From JAJYUU01 sp963822955 (GTDB taxonomy: Bacteria; Actinomycetota; Actinomycetes; Streptosporangiales; Streptosporangiaceae), in assembly GCA_963822955.1 (NCBI GenBank), contig CAWGJS010000007.1:434001-498000 (forward strand): 64,000 nt of DNA. Direction: 5' to 3'. Below are positions 36,626 to 47,112 of this stretch, piece after piece. The translations under genes were made by a program, and so were the position numbers. A model generated the notes under the pieces. The model was not told where the DNA came from. It did no database searches and saw only the letters and a program-made list of their open reading frames with translations. Positions within the stretch are counted from its first letter, which is position 1; every line of letters starts with the position of its first letter.

Positions 36626-36777
36626 TGGGTGGTGGTCCTCCGGGAGGCTTAGGCAGCGTGCCTGACCGGATCTGGCGGCAGCCGATGCTCCGGCGGTGGT
36701 GGCGGGGCTCCCCCGAAGATCACCGTGCCCTCGGATAGGTCAGGTAACCACCCTCAGCCAGATACATCGGCGGGATC

Positions 36778-36783
36778 TATAGT
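36778..36783 (+). promoter_or_regulatory. -10 hexamer TATAGT, possible leaderless transcript
   Basis: TATAGT ends 6 bases before the ATG at 36790 of the LysR gene, with no Shine-Dalgarno sequence between. That distance puts transcription start at or next to the ATG, as in leaderless actinobacterial mRNAs. No clear -35 box is seen. Confidence 0.45.
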
Positions 36784-36789
36784 TGGTGA

Positions 36790-37734
36790 ATGCTGGACGT
36801 GACCCGGCTGCGTGTCCTGGTCGCGGTCGCCAGGAACGGTTCAGTCACAGCGGCCGCCAGGGCGCTGAACTACGCCCAGCCGTCGGTGAGCCACCACATC
36901 GCCAGGCTCGAGGCCGAGACGGGCGCCCAGCTGCTGGAGCGAGTCGGCCGCGGCATCCGGCTGACCGACGCGGGCCGGCTGCTGGCCGAGCGCGCCGAGG
37001 AGATCATCGGACGGCTGGACGCAGCTGAGGCTGAGCTCGCCGCGCACGTCGGCCTACGCGAGGGCCGCGTCAGGCTGGCCGCGTTCCCGTCGGCGCTCGG
37101 CACCATTGTTCCGGCAGCGGCGGCACGGCTGGCCGCCGAGACGCCCGGAATGGAGTTCATGCTCACCGAGGCCGAGCCGCCGGAGGCGCTCCGGATGCTG
37201 CGGGCCGGCGATGTCGACGTTGCCGTGGTCTTCCAGCACTACCAGCCCGATCTTGACCTGGCGCCGCCGGAACCTGCCGACGAGGGCACCAGGGGCCTGC
37301 TGCTCCTGGACGAGCCCGTGCACCTGGTCGCATCCGTAGACCGGCAGCCGACGCCGGATCTGGCCGCCTACGCCGGAAGCCGGTGGATCGCCGGCTGCGA
37401 GCGCTGCCGCAGCCACCTGGTCCGGCAGTGCGCGTCGGCCGGCTTCACGCCGCGGATCTCCTTCACCACCGACGACTACCTGGCGGTGCAGGCGCTGGTG
37501 GCAGCTGGCCTAGGCGTGACCACGCTGCCGGACCTGTGCCTGCGGGCCGCTCAGCATCCGGGCATCGCGACCGCGGAACTGCCGGGCGCCAGGCGGCACG
37601 TGTTCGCCATGACGTACGGCGAGCCGCCGGACTCCAGATCGACGGTGCGGCTGATCGACATGCTGAAGCGGGTGGCGGCCAGACTCGGCGGCCAGTCCGC
37701 GGCCGCGCCCGCCAGGCCGGCTGGAGTGGGCTAG
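36790..37734 (+). CDS. LysR family transcriptional regulator
   Basis: The 314-residue intact regulator has a winged helix-turn-helix at residues 1-60 (LRVLVAVARNGSVTAAARAL and QPSVSHHIARLEAETGAQLL) and a type-2 periplasmic-binding fold (RVRLAAFPSALGTIVPAAAA, VDVAVVFQHY, LGVTTLPDLCLRAAQHPG). It starts with ATG and appears leaderless. Its stop overlaps the converging acyl-CoA ligase gene by 4 bases. The target genes are unknown; the upstream neighbour, the CPBP protease, is divergent and could be controlled. Confidence 0.92.
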   Translation: MLDVTRLRVLVAVARNGSVTAAARALNYAQPSVSHHIARLEAETGAQLLERVGRGIRLTDAGRLLAERAEEIIGRLDAAEAELAAHVGLREGRVRLAAFPSALGTIVPAAAARLAAETPGMEFMLTEAEPPEALRMLRAGDVDVAVVFQHYQPDLDLAPPEPADEGTRGLLLLDEPVHLVASVDRQPTPDLAAYAGSRWIAGCERCRSHLVRQCASAGFTPRISFTTDDYLAVQALVAAGLGVTTLPDLCLRAAQHPGIATAELPGARRHVFAMTYGEPPDSRSTVRLIDMLKRVAARLGGQSAAAPARPAGVG

Positions 37735-39289
37735 ATCTTCGCGGACCGATCTGCCCAGTACGGGTCGCGCAGGCGCCGCTTGAGCAGCTTGCCGCTGGGG
37801 TCACGGGGCAGCTCGGCGGAGAAGTCGATGGACCTGGGCCACTTCATCTTGGCGAGCCGGCCCTCCAGCCCGGCCAGGATCTCGGCCGCTAGCTCGTCGC
37901 CGGGCTCGACCCCCGGGCCGGCTGCACGACCGCCTTGATCTGCTCGCCCCACTCATCGTCCGGGATCCCGAACACTGCCACGTCGGCGACCTTGGGGTTC
38001 ATGATGATCTCGGCCTCGATCTCGGCCGGGTAAATGTTCGCCCCGCCCGAGATGATCATGTCGGACTTCCGGTCGCAGAGGAACAGGAAGCCGTCCTCGG
38101 ACAGGTAGCCGATGTCGCCTACGGTGAAGTAGCCACGAAGCCGGTTCGCCTCGGTCTTCGCCTTGTCGCCGTGGTACTCGAACTCGGCGAAGCCCATCTT
38201 CATGTAAATCGTGCCGGGAACGCCGGCTGCCTGGGCATTCCCTTGCTCGTCGGCGATCAGTACCTCGCTGGTTGGCCACGGGACCCCGACCGTGCCGGGA
38301 TGCGCGAGCCAGTCCTGCGGCGAGGCAACAGTGCCGCCGCCCTCCGTGGCCGCGTAATACTCCCAGACGCACGTGCCCCACCAGTCGAGCATCTCCTGCT
38401 TGATCCCGATCGGGCAGGGCGCGGCCGCGTGGATCAGCCAGCGCATGGACGACAGGTCGTACTTGGCCTTCACCTCCTCGGGCAGCGACAGCATCCGCTT
38501 GAAATGCGTTGGCACCATGTGCGAATTCGTTACCCGGTACCGCTGCACTTTCTCCAGTGCAGTCTCGGCGTCGAACCCGTCCATGCAGACCAGGGTGTGG
38601 CCAATCTGCAGCGCTGCCCCGCCGAAGGCCGTGACCGCCGTGTGGTAGTTCGGCGAACTCACCAGGTGCGCATTCGGCTGGCCCTCGGTGATGCCGAAGA
38701 TGCCGAGCAGCCCCGCGCTGAGAAGCGCGGCTGCATCGTCAGGGTCGAGGCCAATCAGGTTGCGCCGCACGCCCTTCGGACGACCCGTGGTGCCCGAGGT
38801 GTAGTGCATGGTCGTGCCGGCGGTCCGCTCCTCCGGCAGCGTGTCAGGCTGGCCCGCGCGCAGGTCGCGGACATCGGTGAAACCATCGACGGCGCCGAAG
38901 CTGAACCGGGCGTCGGCCGGAATGCCGGCCTGGTCGGCGGTATCGATGCCAAGCTGGGCGAACTGCTCGTGCACGAAGAACGCCTGTGCGCCGCAGTCAG
39001 CCGCGATGTAGGCAGCCTCGGGCGCGGTGAAATGCCAGTTGATCGGCGTCAGGTACCAGCCTGCCTGGAGGGCTGCCAGGTACAGCTCGACCGGGGCCGA
39101 CCCGTTGGGCAGCAGCGAGGCGATTCCGTCGCCAGGCTTCAGGCCGCGGGCACGGAGGGCATGCGTCAGCTGATTCACCCGGCCGAGCAGGTCACCAGCG
39201 GTGTGCTCAGTGCCATCGGGATCTACCACCGCGATCCAGCCCGGATCCTCCTGCGCCCGGCGCCAGAACCCCTTCGATCCCACTGCCAC
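37731..39289 (-). CDS. Fatty-acyl-CoA synthetase (AMP-binding), frameshifted
   Basis: The ANL-superfamily ligase shows the P-loop YTSGTTGRPKGVRRN, LVCMDGFDAETALEKVQRYR, YYAATEGGGTVASP, the adenine/ribose motif GYFTVGDIGYLSEDGFLFLC and the hinge DRKSDMIISGGANIYPAEIE. The C-terminal lid with catalytic Lys (PRDPSGKLLKRRLRDPYW) lies in another frame after a shift near 37,915. It activates a fatty or steroid-derived acid to its CoA thioester. A TAGAACAGGTTCTA operator lies 69 bases upstream of the GTG start, so it is probably repressed by a TetR-family regulator (KstR-like). Confidence 0.88.
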
Positions 39290-39357
39290 CTCCCGACTGC
39301 AAGCCCCTGCTGAGGCCTCATGCTTCCGGCTGCCCTGCGCGCTGCCTGCCGCCTAGA

Positions 39358-39373
39358 CTAGAACAGGTTCTAG
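39358..39373. promoter_or_regulatory. KstR-like TetR operator
   Basis: CTAGAACAGGTTCTAG is a perfect 7+2+7 inverted repeat. Its core fits TnnAACnnGTTnnA, the motif known for the mycobacterial/rhodococcal KstR regulator of sterol and fatty-acid catabolism. It sits between divergent genes, 69 bases before the acyl-CoA synthetase start. The rest of the 188-base gap shows no gene. Confidence 0.7.
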
Positions 39374-39477
39374 CGTAGGCATCCGCGTAGGCATAGAACA
39401 CCACAGGTCGGCCCTGCCAGGCTAGGGGTCGCGGGCTCCTCGCAAGTAGTAGAAAACTGTGACAGAACAGGTAACCT

Positions 39478-40485
39478 TTGCGCGTGCTGACCCGGCTCAC
39501 TCACGTAGCTGGCAGCCCCTGGCTGCGGGGCGGGCTGCTCGCCTTCGTGCTGGCCTTCTGCGGCTACGGTCTGTACTCGGAATGGCCGCAGGTAACAGCG
39601 GGGCTAGGGCTGCTGCACTGGTACTCGCCCATTCTGTCGCTGGCGGCCGCAATGGCAGGGACCAGCTGCCTGATGGCGGCCTGGCGAACGCTGCTCGCCG
39701 ATCTCGGCTCGCCCCTGCCGGTGCGGGCGGCAGCACGGGTCAATTTCATCGCGCAGCTTGGCAAGTACGTGCCGGGCGCGGTCTGGGCCTTCGCGGCACA
39801 AGTCGAACTCGGCCACGACTACCAGGTCCCGCGTCGCCGCAGCTTCGCCTCCGTCGCCACTTCGCTGGTGATCACGGTCGGCAGCGGGCTGGTGCTCGCG
39901 CTGGTTACGCTGCCGTTCGCCTCGCCGGCGGTGATACGGCACTACTGGTGGGTCCTGTGCGCGGTGCCTGTCATCATCGCCGGGCTATGCCCGCCCGTGC
40001 TAGGGCGCGTGCTTGACCGCGTGCTCACCGTGGCCCGGAGCCAGCCGCTCGAGCTCAGGCCGAGCTGGCGCGGGCTGGGCCGTGCGCTGGCCTGGAACCT
40101 GGCCGGCTGGCTCCTGCTCGGCCTGATGACCTGGACGCTTGTCAGCGATATGGCCGGGCTGCGCGGCAGCGGGCTGCTGCTGTCGGTCGGCGGCTACTCG
40201 CTGGCCTACGCGGCCGGCATGCTGCTGGTAGTGATTCCGGGCGGCATCGGTGCTCGAGAGCTCATCCTGGTCGCAGCGCTCTCAGTGGTGCTGCCGCACG
40301 GCGGCGCCGTCGCAGTCGCGCTGGTCTCGCGCGTCGTGACGACTGTCTCGGATCTCGTACTCGGAGCGGTCGGCTTCGGTCTCGGCCGCGGCCATGCTGC
40401 GTCGGCCACGACCGCTACCTCAGCGACAGCTGCTTACGCCGGAACCTCGCCGCCCTCAAAGTCGGCAGCCGGGTCGTCCACGTAG
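39478..40485 (+). CDS. LPG synthase/flippase-like membrane protein (UPF0104)
   Basis: The 335-residue protein has about eight membrane segments and the UPF0104/LPG-synthase TM layout: VNFIAQLGKYVPGAVWAFAA near residue 90 is the conserved amphipathic motif, and YAAGMLLVVIPGGIGARELI near residue 250 is the conserved C-terminal motif of this family. There is no catalytic synthase domain, so a flippase or accessory lipid-transport role is more likely. The start is TTG 39478 or GTG 39484; neither has a strong ribosome binding site. The 3' end overlaps the converging DUF3068 gene by 52 bases. The last 30 residues are Ala/Thr/Ser-rich. Confidence 0.72.
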   Translation: MRVLTRLTHVAGSPWLRGGLLAFVLAFCGYGLYSEWPQVTAGLGLLHWYSPILSLAAAMAGTSCLMAAWRTLLADLGSPLPVRAAARVNFIAQLGKYVPGAVWAFAAQVELGHDYQVPRRRSFASVATSLVITVGSGLVLALVTLPFASPAVIRHYWWVLCAVPVIIAGLCPPVLGRVLDRVLTVARSQPLELRPSWRGLGRALAWNLAGWLLLGLMTWTLVSDMAGLRGSGLLLSVGGYSLAYAAGMLLVVIPGGIGARELILVAALSVVLPHGGAVAVALVSRVVTTVSDLVLGAVGFGLGRGHAASATTATSATAAYAGTSPPSKSAAGSST

Positions 40486-41404
40486 TCGTAGACGCTCCTG
40501 GAGCGGACCAGGATGATGCCGATCACGATGAGGATGATCCCGAGCAGTCCGAAGATCACCGGCAAGATGACCGTGATCAGCGAGATCTTGGCATCGTCAG
40601 ACTTGGCCGTGCTGACCGCTGCCGCGACCGAGGCAGGCGTGGTGGAGAAGTTCGCGTTGAGCAGATTCAGCGCCTGAGCACCTGAGCTGTCCACAAGGTA
40701 GAGATGCTGGACCGTGTTGACCTTGACCGGGGCGCCCGTGGCGGGATCGACGAAGTCCGTGGTGGTCGCCTGGTAGAACTCACGGAGCTGGCACCGTCGG
40801 CTGGTCCTTCATGCCGACCAGATTGCCGGGCAGGGTCTCGGTGCCAGACTGGGTAGCAGGCACGGTCTCGACGTACTTGTAGGTGTTCTCACCATCAACG
40901 ACGGCAGTGCCCGCGTAAACGGTGGGCATCGGCCGCAGCAAGGTCGTGTCGAAAACCTCGTAGGTCTTCTTCTGCGCGCCGAGCGGCCACACGAAGCCAA
41001 GCCCGGAGAAGTTGAGCTTGTGGTTCGTGCCGACATAGGCATCGCAGCAGTTGAGCAGGGCGCCAGTCCGCCGGTCGAATGCCAGTCGCTCCAGCGAGTA
41101 GCTGAACGTCTGCTGGTTGGTGTGGTCATACAGGTAGCTGAACTCGTTCCAGACGGCGCGGCTGGAGTTGCTCGACCGCCACGTCACCCTGAACCGTGGT
41201 GGTGTCGGTCATGGTGACGCCGGTCTGCTCCGACAGCAAGGCCGGGCTGAAATAGCTCACGTTGCTGGCGCTGAGCGCCGCAATCGTGCTCTCGTTCTCG
41301 GGGAACTTGACTGCCTGGCCTACGACGTAGAAGCGCGTGAGCAGCGCGAGCACGATCAGGAACGTACCTAGGGCACTCGCAACAAGCCCGGCCACCCTGC
41401 GCAT
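40434..41404 (-). CDS. DUF3068 (PorA family) membrane protein, frameshifted
   Basis: The rebuilt protein has an N-terminal membrane helix (GLVASALGTFLIVLALLTRF), a long extracytoplasmic domain (SFSYSLERLAFDRRTGALLN-type strands, then LNFSGLGFVWPLGAQKKTYE and VFDTTLLRPMP) and a C-terminal helix (LITVILPVIFGLLGIILIVIG), followed by a short cytoplasmic tail. That is the DUF3068/PorA layout, related to M. tuberculosis Rv0227c. Shifts near 41,165 and 40,795 split it in three. GGAGGATTG precedes ATG 41404. The family is associated with cell-envelope glycan loci, consistent with aftD next door. Confidence 0.78.
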
Positions 41405-41502
41405 CAATCCTCCATGGGTGAGGTACTTTGCAGTAAATGTCCATTTATACCGTCTGGCGTTCTGGAGGATCATAGTCCGAACGCACGGCATGTTAGCGGC
41501 AA

Positions 41503-44500
41503 TCAGGACACATGGCTATAACAGCATGCGCTGTCCCAACAGCCGCAACTTCCCTTGGCTCGGGTCCTTCCGCTGCAGGTCGCGGGCCTAGCCGGCATCA
41601 GCGGTGTCCGCGGGCCCTGCCGGAACGGTCCCGTCGGGCACGGCCGGAGCGGTCCATCGGGCACGGCCGGAGCAGTCCCGTCGGGCAGGAGCAGTGCCGC
41701 GATGACCCGGCCGACGATCACCAGGCACAGCAGTTGCGGGATGGCACCCGACAGCGAGACAGCGATGCCGCTGCTGCTCCCTGCGCCGGTCAGGCGATTG
41801 CCTACGGCGCCAGCTATCGCTGCTGCCACCAGCAGCACCGCGAGCAGCCAGGGATCCCATAGCAGGCGGGCGAGCATCGAGCTACGGCGGAAGGCCGTCG
41901 GCGATCATGAACGTGCCGACCGCAATCGGGAGTAGCAGCGCGCCCGGGTAGCCGCCGATCCAGAGCCCGCCGACCGCACTGACGATCAGGCTGCCCACCA
42001 GCACGGCGATAGCGCGCCGACGGCCGCGCGTCGCTGCGGCGGCCCTGCCCGCCGGCCGGACCCCGACCTTGACATCTGCCGGGCGACGGCGCTTGCGCAC
42101 CGGCGCAAGCGCGATGATCATCACCACTGCGAGCGCGGCGAGCCCGCCGAACAGTGCCACCCGGTACGCCGCGTCCGGCAGGTAGGTGAGGGTGACCGGA
42201 CCGGTAGACCCGGCTGGCAGCAGCCAGCCCTGTTTCCAGCCGTCGAGCTGGCACGGGCTGCAGGACGTGCCCGGAGAGCTTCGCCTGCCAGCCAGGAGTT
42301 AAGGTTCTGGTTCACGATCAGGTACGACTGCCGGGCAGCGGCGACGTGAAGAACCCTCCTGGCCGGAGTCCACTGGCGCACGCCGGCCGGCTGCGCCGGA
42401 ACTGACGGGCCCACGGCCAGCAGCCGCGGCGCGCGGTCCACAACCACCGACTGCATGCTGAATCCGTCCGACTCGGGCTCGACGATGTCGGTGCGGCCGG
42501 CCGGCACCGTGACCGGGTGGCAGACCGAGAACGCCATCGGCCTGCCGTCAATCAGGTCGGCGACGGTTCCCGAGATCCGCGTCGGCGCCGGCTTCCCGCC
42601 CACGCTGATCGCCGGGCCGTGGCCGCATCCGAGCGCCACGCGTGCCGGCCCGTCCGACGTCAGCGGCTGCGCACCGGGGATCATGACATCGGTGATCTGA
42701 ACCGGGCCCTGCATGGGCGAGAACGCCAGCGTGAGGCTGCGGGTCTTCATCGGCGCGAACGTCAGGGTCTCGGTGCTGCCAGGCCTCGGCCCGCCGAGCA
42801 CGGCGCTGCGCACCTGGCCGTCCGAGCCAGCGAGCAGGACCGGCAGCAGATCCGACGCGCCAGCCCGCCGCTGCACGGAAATCGTGTCGATCCTCCTGCT
42901 CCGGCGCCATGAAATGGTGAGGGCGGGATGCGCATCTGACGCGCTCGAGATCCACGTCGTGCGGGCGTTCCCGTCGAATGCGGCCCACGGCTGGTCCTGC
43001 GGATCGCTGGTATAGCTCGACGAGGCGGCGACCACGGTTCGCTGCGAGCCGCCGGCGAACGCATACCGATTGATCAGCGCCGGGCTGGTCAGCACCGCCG
43101 AGCCGGACAGCCAGGCGGTCGTGGCCTGCGCGACGGTGAACCCCTCGTCGAAGCCGTACTGCTCCTCGGTGGACTTCTGCAGGCGAGGCGAGCACACCCA
43201 CTGCTGTGCCGTCAGCATGCAGCCGGAGGGCTGAGGTTCGGCCTTGGCCAGCACGACGGCAGAGGGATCCCCGCCGCCCGGCACGCCGACATCGGGGGCC
43301 TCGATGGTCCGGGCCGGCTTGACGCCGGGAATGTCGATCTCGGCAATGCCGACCTGCCTGCCGATCTCGTGCCGGGGCGGGCGGAAGACTCCGGTGACGG
43401 TGAGCTGCAGCCAGTCCGTCGGGCCGCGTGGCAGGCGAAGCGTCTGAGACCGCGCGCTGATGACGGTCCGGTCTGATACCTGGCCGGCATCGGTGCTCAC
43501 CTCGACGCTAGTCACCGGCGGACCGATCGCGGCATCATCGGCAAACGCCACGCGGATGGTGCGCGCACTCACCGGCCTGCCCAGGTCGACCTTGATCCAC
43601 TGGCCGACAGGCCCGCCCAGGCTGCCCGACTCCCACATGGTTGCCAGATTGCCGTCAAGGGCCGCGAAGGGCAGCCGTCCCGTGCCGCTCTGATCCGGAG
43701 GCGCGTCGAAGTCGGCGTCCGACGACGATGCGGTGACATTCGTGATCGCGCTGTAGCTCGCGGCGGTGACGTAGGGGACCCAGTCGTTCTCCAAGTAGTC
43801 GGCCGTCGCCTCGAACGTCGTCGGGGCCTGGCCGGACGTCAGAGTCGGCGAGTAGTCGTCCCTGATCTCGCCGAAGTTCCGCACCCGGCGCCGCAATGAG
43901 TCGGTGACGACGGTGCTTTGCGCATGGACCTGCGGAGCCGCCGAGTTGATCAGCACCGGCCGGTTCTTCAGCAGCTGCTCATCGGCAAGCGTGAGCAGCG
44001 CTTCCGGCGCGCCATAGACCCGCAGCGTGTCGGCTGCCGGCTGCACCACCGCAACCGGCTGGGCGCCTTCCACCTGGTAGATCTGCACCGGCGGATAAGG
44101 CGGGTCGAAGCTGCTCGCGGCATTGGCAGGTGCTGAACTGCCGACCATGGGCGAACCAAACTGGGCCACCTTGACGATGCCGGGCGAGGCGGCGATCGCC
44201 TGATGAATCCGGGCTGGCCATGCGCCGCGCAGATCAGAGCGGATCAGGTCGTTGCGCACCAGCACGTACTTGACACCCATGCGGGCCAGCAGCGCTGTCA
44301 GGCCCGCCGAGCCGTCGCCCGCCGACATCTGCTGGTCAATGGTCTCAAGTAGGCGCGTGTTGCCGACCGAGCCGATGGCCGACAGCTGGCTGCTGGCCCA
44401 GTCTCCGTTGTACAGCGGCTCCAGGATGTCGTCCAGCGGACTACCCCAGGTGTACTGACCGAACCGCGCGCCCGGCTCGGCGAGCACCGCCGCGTTGCCG

Positions 44501-45901
44501 GCGTGGCTGTTCAGCCAGTCGGCCGCGCTCACCCAGTACGAGGGAACGCTGGCGAACGAACCCGGCGTGGCCAGCCCAGAGACGTACACAGGCACGGCCA
44601 GGACCCCGATGGCACCCGCGGCCGCGATGGCCACCACGCGGCGGCGGGTACCAGTGCGAACGGCGGAGAGCAGGCCGGCGAGGCCGAGGGCCACCGGCAG
44701 CCGGATCAGCGGGTCGAACTTGCGCAGGTTGCGGAGCGGCGCGAGCGGGCCGTTAATCACGTGGTCCAGCGGCGCCGCCAGCGGATTACCCAGCGCGCCG
44801 ATGTAGCCAGTCGCGATGAGGAAGATGCCCGCCAGCAGCACGCACAGCAGGAACCGCCGGTGCGGCATGCGACGGCCGGCCACCCCGGCCAGGCCAAGGC
44901 CGGCGATGAGTCCGGTCATCACAGTGGCCGCGGTGCCGGTCGAGATGCGGTAGCCAACCGGCCACCACGGCCGCCCGTTGACGACCAGGTAAGTGATCCA
45001 GTTCTCGGTCCCGCGCAGGGAGTCAGACAGGCCGGTGACGGATGTCGTGATCGCCGCGCTCTCGGTGTACGGCAGGATCGACACGCCGTACTTGCTCAGC
45101 AGGTAGAGCGGATACAGCCACCAGAAGGTGGCCAGCAGCACCGCGGGCACCCACCAGGCCAGGATTCGCCAGCGCGGTGCCGGTCGGGGCGCGGTGAGCA
45201 GGTAGATCACAGGCGGAATCAGGACGGCCCCCGTTGCCGCCGCATTGATCCCGCTGCACATGGCCACTGCGACCGCGGACTGCGCGGCCGCTCGCAGCCG
45301 GCCGCCGGTGCTCAGATCCGGACCGGCCCGCACTGCTCTGGCCAGCGGGATCAGGATCCATGGCAGCATCGCAACGGGCAGGAACTCGCTGGACAGCACA
45401 CCGAGCAGGCTCAGGCCCGCCGGCGACAGCGCATAGCTGAAGCCCGCGAGGATCCGGGTCGCACGGCGCTCCGACCTCAAGTAGCTGGCAGAGCCGCACG
45501 ACGCCGAGGAACGCCGCCAGCAGGAGAAAGGTAATCCACAGCCGCTGGACGACCCAGCCAGGCAGCGCAGCAAGCTTCCCGAGCAGGAAGAACGGCCCGA
45601 CCGGGAAGAAGTACCCGACGGCCTGATCCTGCAGCTGGCCGAACTGAGACGGGTCCCACAGATGCAGCGCCCGGCGCAGGAACCCGGCCGGGTCGATGGC
45701 CAGGTCGATCTTCGTGTCGGCGATGATCTGGCCGGGATGCGACAGGAAGGGCAGGGCGGCAAGCACGACGCAGCACAGGAGCAGCCACAGCAGCGGGCGT
45801 CCCGGCCTGCCGATCCGAGCGCGCCAGGCTGTGGCGAGCCGCTGCAGCGACACGCCCCGGATGCGCAGCGACGGTAGCGCACGCTGCGGGGCGTCGATCA
45901 T
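41503..45901 (-). CDS. aftD: AftD-like alpha-arabinofuranosyltransferase, frameshifted
   Basis: A GT-C membrane enzyme of the DUF3367/AftD family that adds arabinofuranose from decaprenyl-phosphoryl-arabinose to arabinan. The N-terminal catalytic-loop motif IADTKIDLAIDPAGFLRRAL and AVGYFFPVGPFFLLGKLAAL are AftD-like. About a dozen membrane helices follow, then a large exported part with two discoidin-like modules (FAALDGNLATMWESGSLGGP; AAFDGNARTTWISSASDAHP) and GYDEGFTVA-type strands at YGFDEGFTVAQATTAW. Shifts lie near 45,480, around 42,230-42,290 and near 41,885. The last 120 codons (LLWDPWLLAVLLVAAAIAG to the end at 41503) are membrane helices and join only if the third shift is real; otherwise the gene ends at 41882. 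ATG overlaps the GT4 stop by 4 bases. Confidence 0.82.
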
Positions 45902-47112
45902 GGCACGCGAGCATACGGCCGGCTGGGGGCTCGGGTGCGCAGCAGCGCAGATCCGATCAGGCCTGCCAGCACGCCCGCGCTGCGGTCCCAGTCGAACTGG
46001 CGTGCCCACATCCGGCAGGCTGCCGCAACCTCAGCTCGCCGGGCCGGGTCGGCCAGCTCCTTGAGCGCGCGCTCAGTTACGTCCTCGATCTGCTCGCCGG
46101 TCCTGACCAGCCAGCCTGTCTCCCCGTCGCGGACCGCGTCGCGAAGGCCATCGACGTCATACGCCACGGTCGGCACGCCAAGCGCGGCCGCCTCGAGCAC
46201 GCACAGGCCCCAGCCTTCGCCTTGCGACGTGTTGAGGTGCAGGGCGGACGCGGCCACGGCCGCGCGCTTGTCGGCCTCGGGCAGGTAACCGCGCAGCCGG
46301 ACGCGGCCCGCCAGCCCCCGGGCCGCTACCTGGGCGGCCAGCGATTCCGTCGCAGGGCCCCGGCCGATCACCTCGATCACGACCGGCCGGGTGGCGCCTC
46401 GGCCACCGCCCAGGTGATCGGCGACGTCAAGGACTCGCTCCGCCCGCTTGTGCGCGACGAGCCGTCCGACCCAGGTCAGGACCGGCTCAGCCGGCCGGGC
46501 GCCGTCCTCGACAAGGTCCGGCCACCCCGTGAAAGCATCCGCCCCGACGCCGTTGGGAACGATGTGGATCGGGCCGGTCCAGCCGAGCCTGCGCCGCATC
46601 GCGTCCACCGTCGATTGCGACACCGCGACGCACTCCTGGCCGCGGTAGCACCACCGGGCCACCGGCCCTTCGAGCAGCCGCCCGATCGCCGCCATCAGCG
46701 GCCCGAAATGCACGCCGAACTGGGCATCGTGCACGTGGTGCATGACGCACAGGACCGGGACGCGCCTGGGCAGCACCCAGGGGGTGAAGAACGGGATGCC
46801 GTTCTGGCAGTCGATCACCGCGTCGAAGGACCGGCGGTGCAGCAGGGTCCATGCGAGGACCGCGGGATATACGGTCAGGCGGCCGCCAAGCCTGATGATG
46901 AGCACGCCATCCCGCCGATCGCGGCGGCCCTGGCCGGGCGCGCGGGCGGTGACATAGCTGACCCGGGCGCCGCGCCTCAGCAGTCCTTGCGCCATCTCCC
47001 AGGCATAGGTCTCGGCGCCGCCTGCATCCGGGTGCCACGGGTCGCGCCAGTTGACGATCGCGATGTTGCGGCCCTGCACCGCCAGCGCGTCGCCCTCGCG
47101 GGAACTGCTCAT
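45898..47112 (-). CDS. GT4 family glycosyltransferase
   Basis: The 404-residue retaining GT-B enzyme has an N-domain with WRDPWHPDAGGAETYAWEMA (acceptor side, about residues 20-40), VLCVMHHVHDAQFG and PNGVGADAF, and a C-domain with VLTWVGRLVAHKRAERVLDV, the sugar-nucleotide Glu pattern NTSQGEGWGLCVLEAAALGV (E-x7-E) and PTVAYDVDGLRDAV. It probably transfers a sugar to a lipid-linked glycan at the inner face of the membrane. It resembles M. tuberculosis Rv0225 in family and setting. ATG 47112 shares one base with the stop of the GT-C gene, and its own stop overlaps aftD. A truncated duplicate lies at 49259-49565. Confidence 0.88.
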   Translation of the reverse strand: MSSSREGDALAVQGRNIAIVNWRDPWHPDAGGAETYAWEMAQGLLRRGARVSYVTARAPGQGRRDRRDGVLIIRLGGRLTVYPAVLAWTLLHRRSFDAVIDCQNGIPFFTPWVLPRRVPVLCVMHHVHDAQFGVHFGPLMAAIGRLLEGPVARWCYRGQECVAVSQSTVDAMRRRLGWTGPIHIVPNGVGADAFTGWPDLVEDGARPAEPVLTWVGRLVAHKRAERVLDVADHLGGGRGATRPVVIEVIGRGPATESLAAQVAARGLAGRVRLRGYLPEADKRAAVAASALHLNTSQGEGWGLCVLEAAALGVPTVAYDVDGLRDAVRDGETGWLVRTGEQIEDVTERALKELADPARRAEVAAACRMWARQFDWDRSAGVLAGLIGSALLRTRAPSRPYARVP

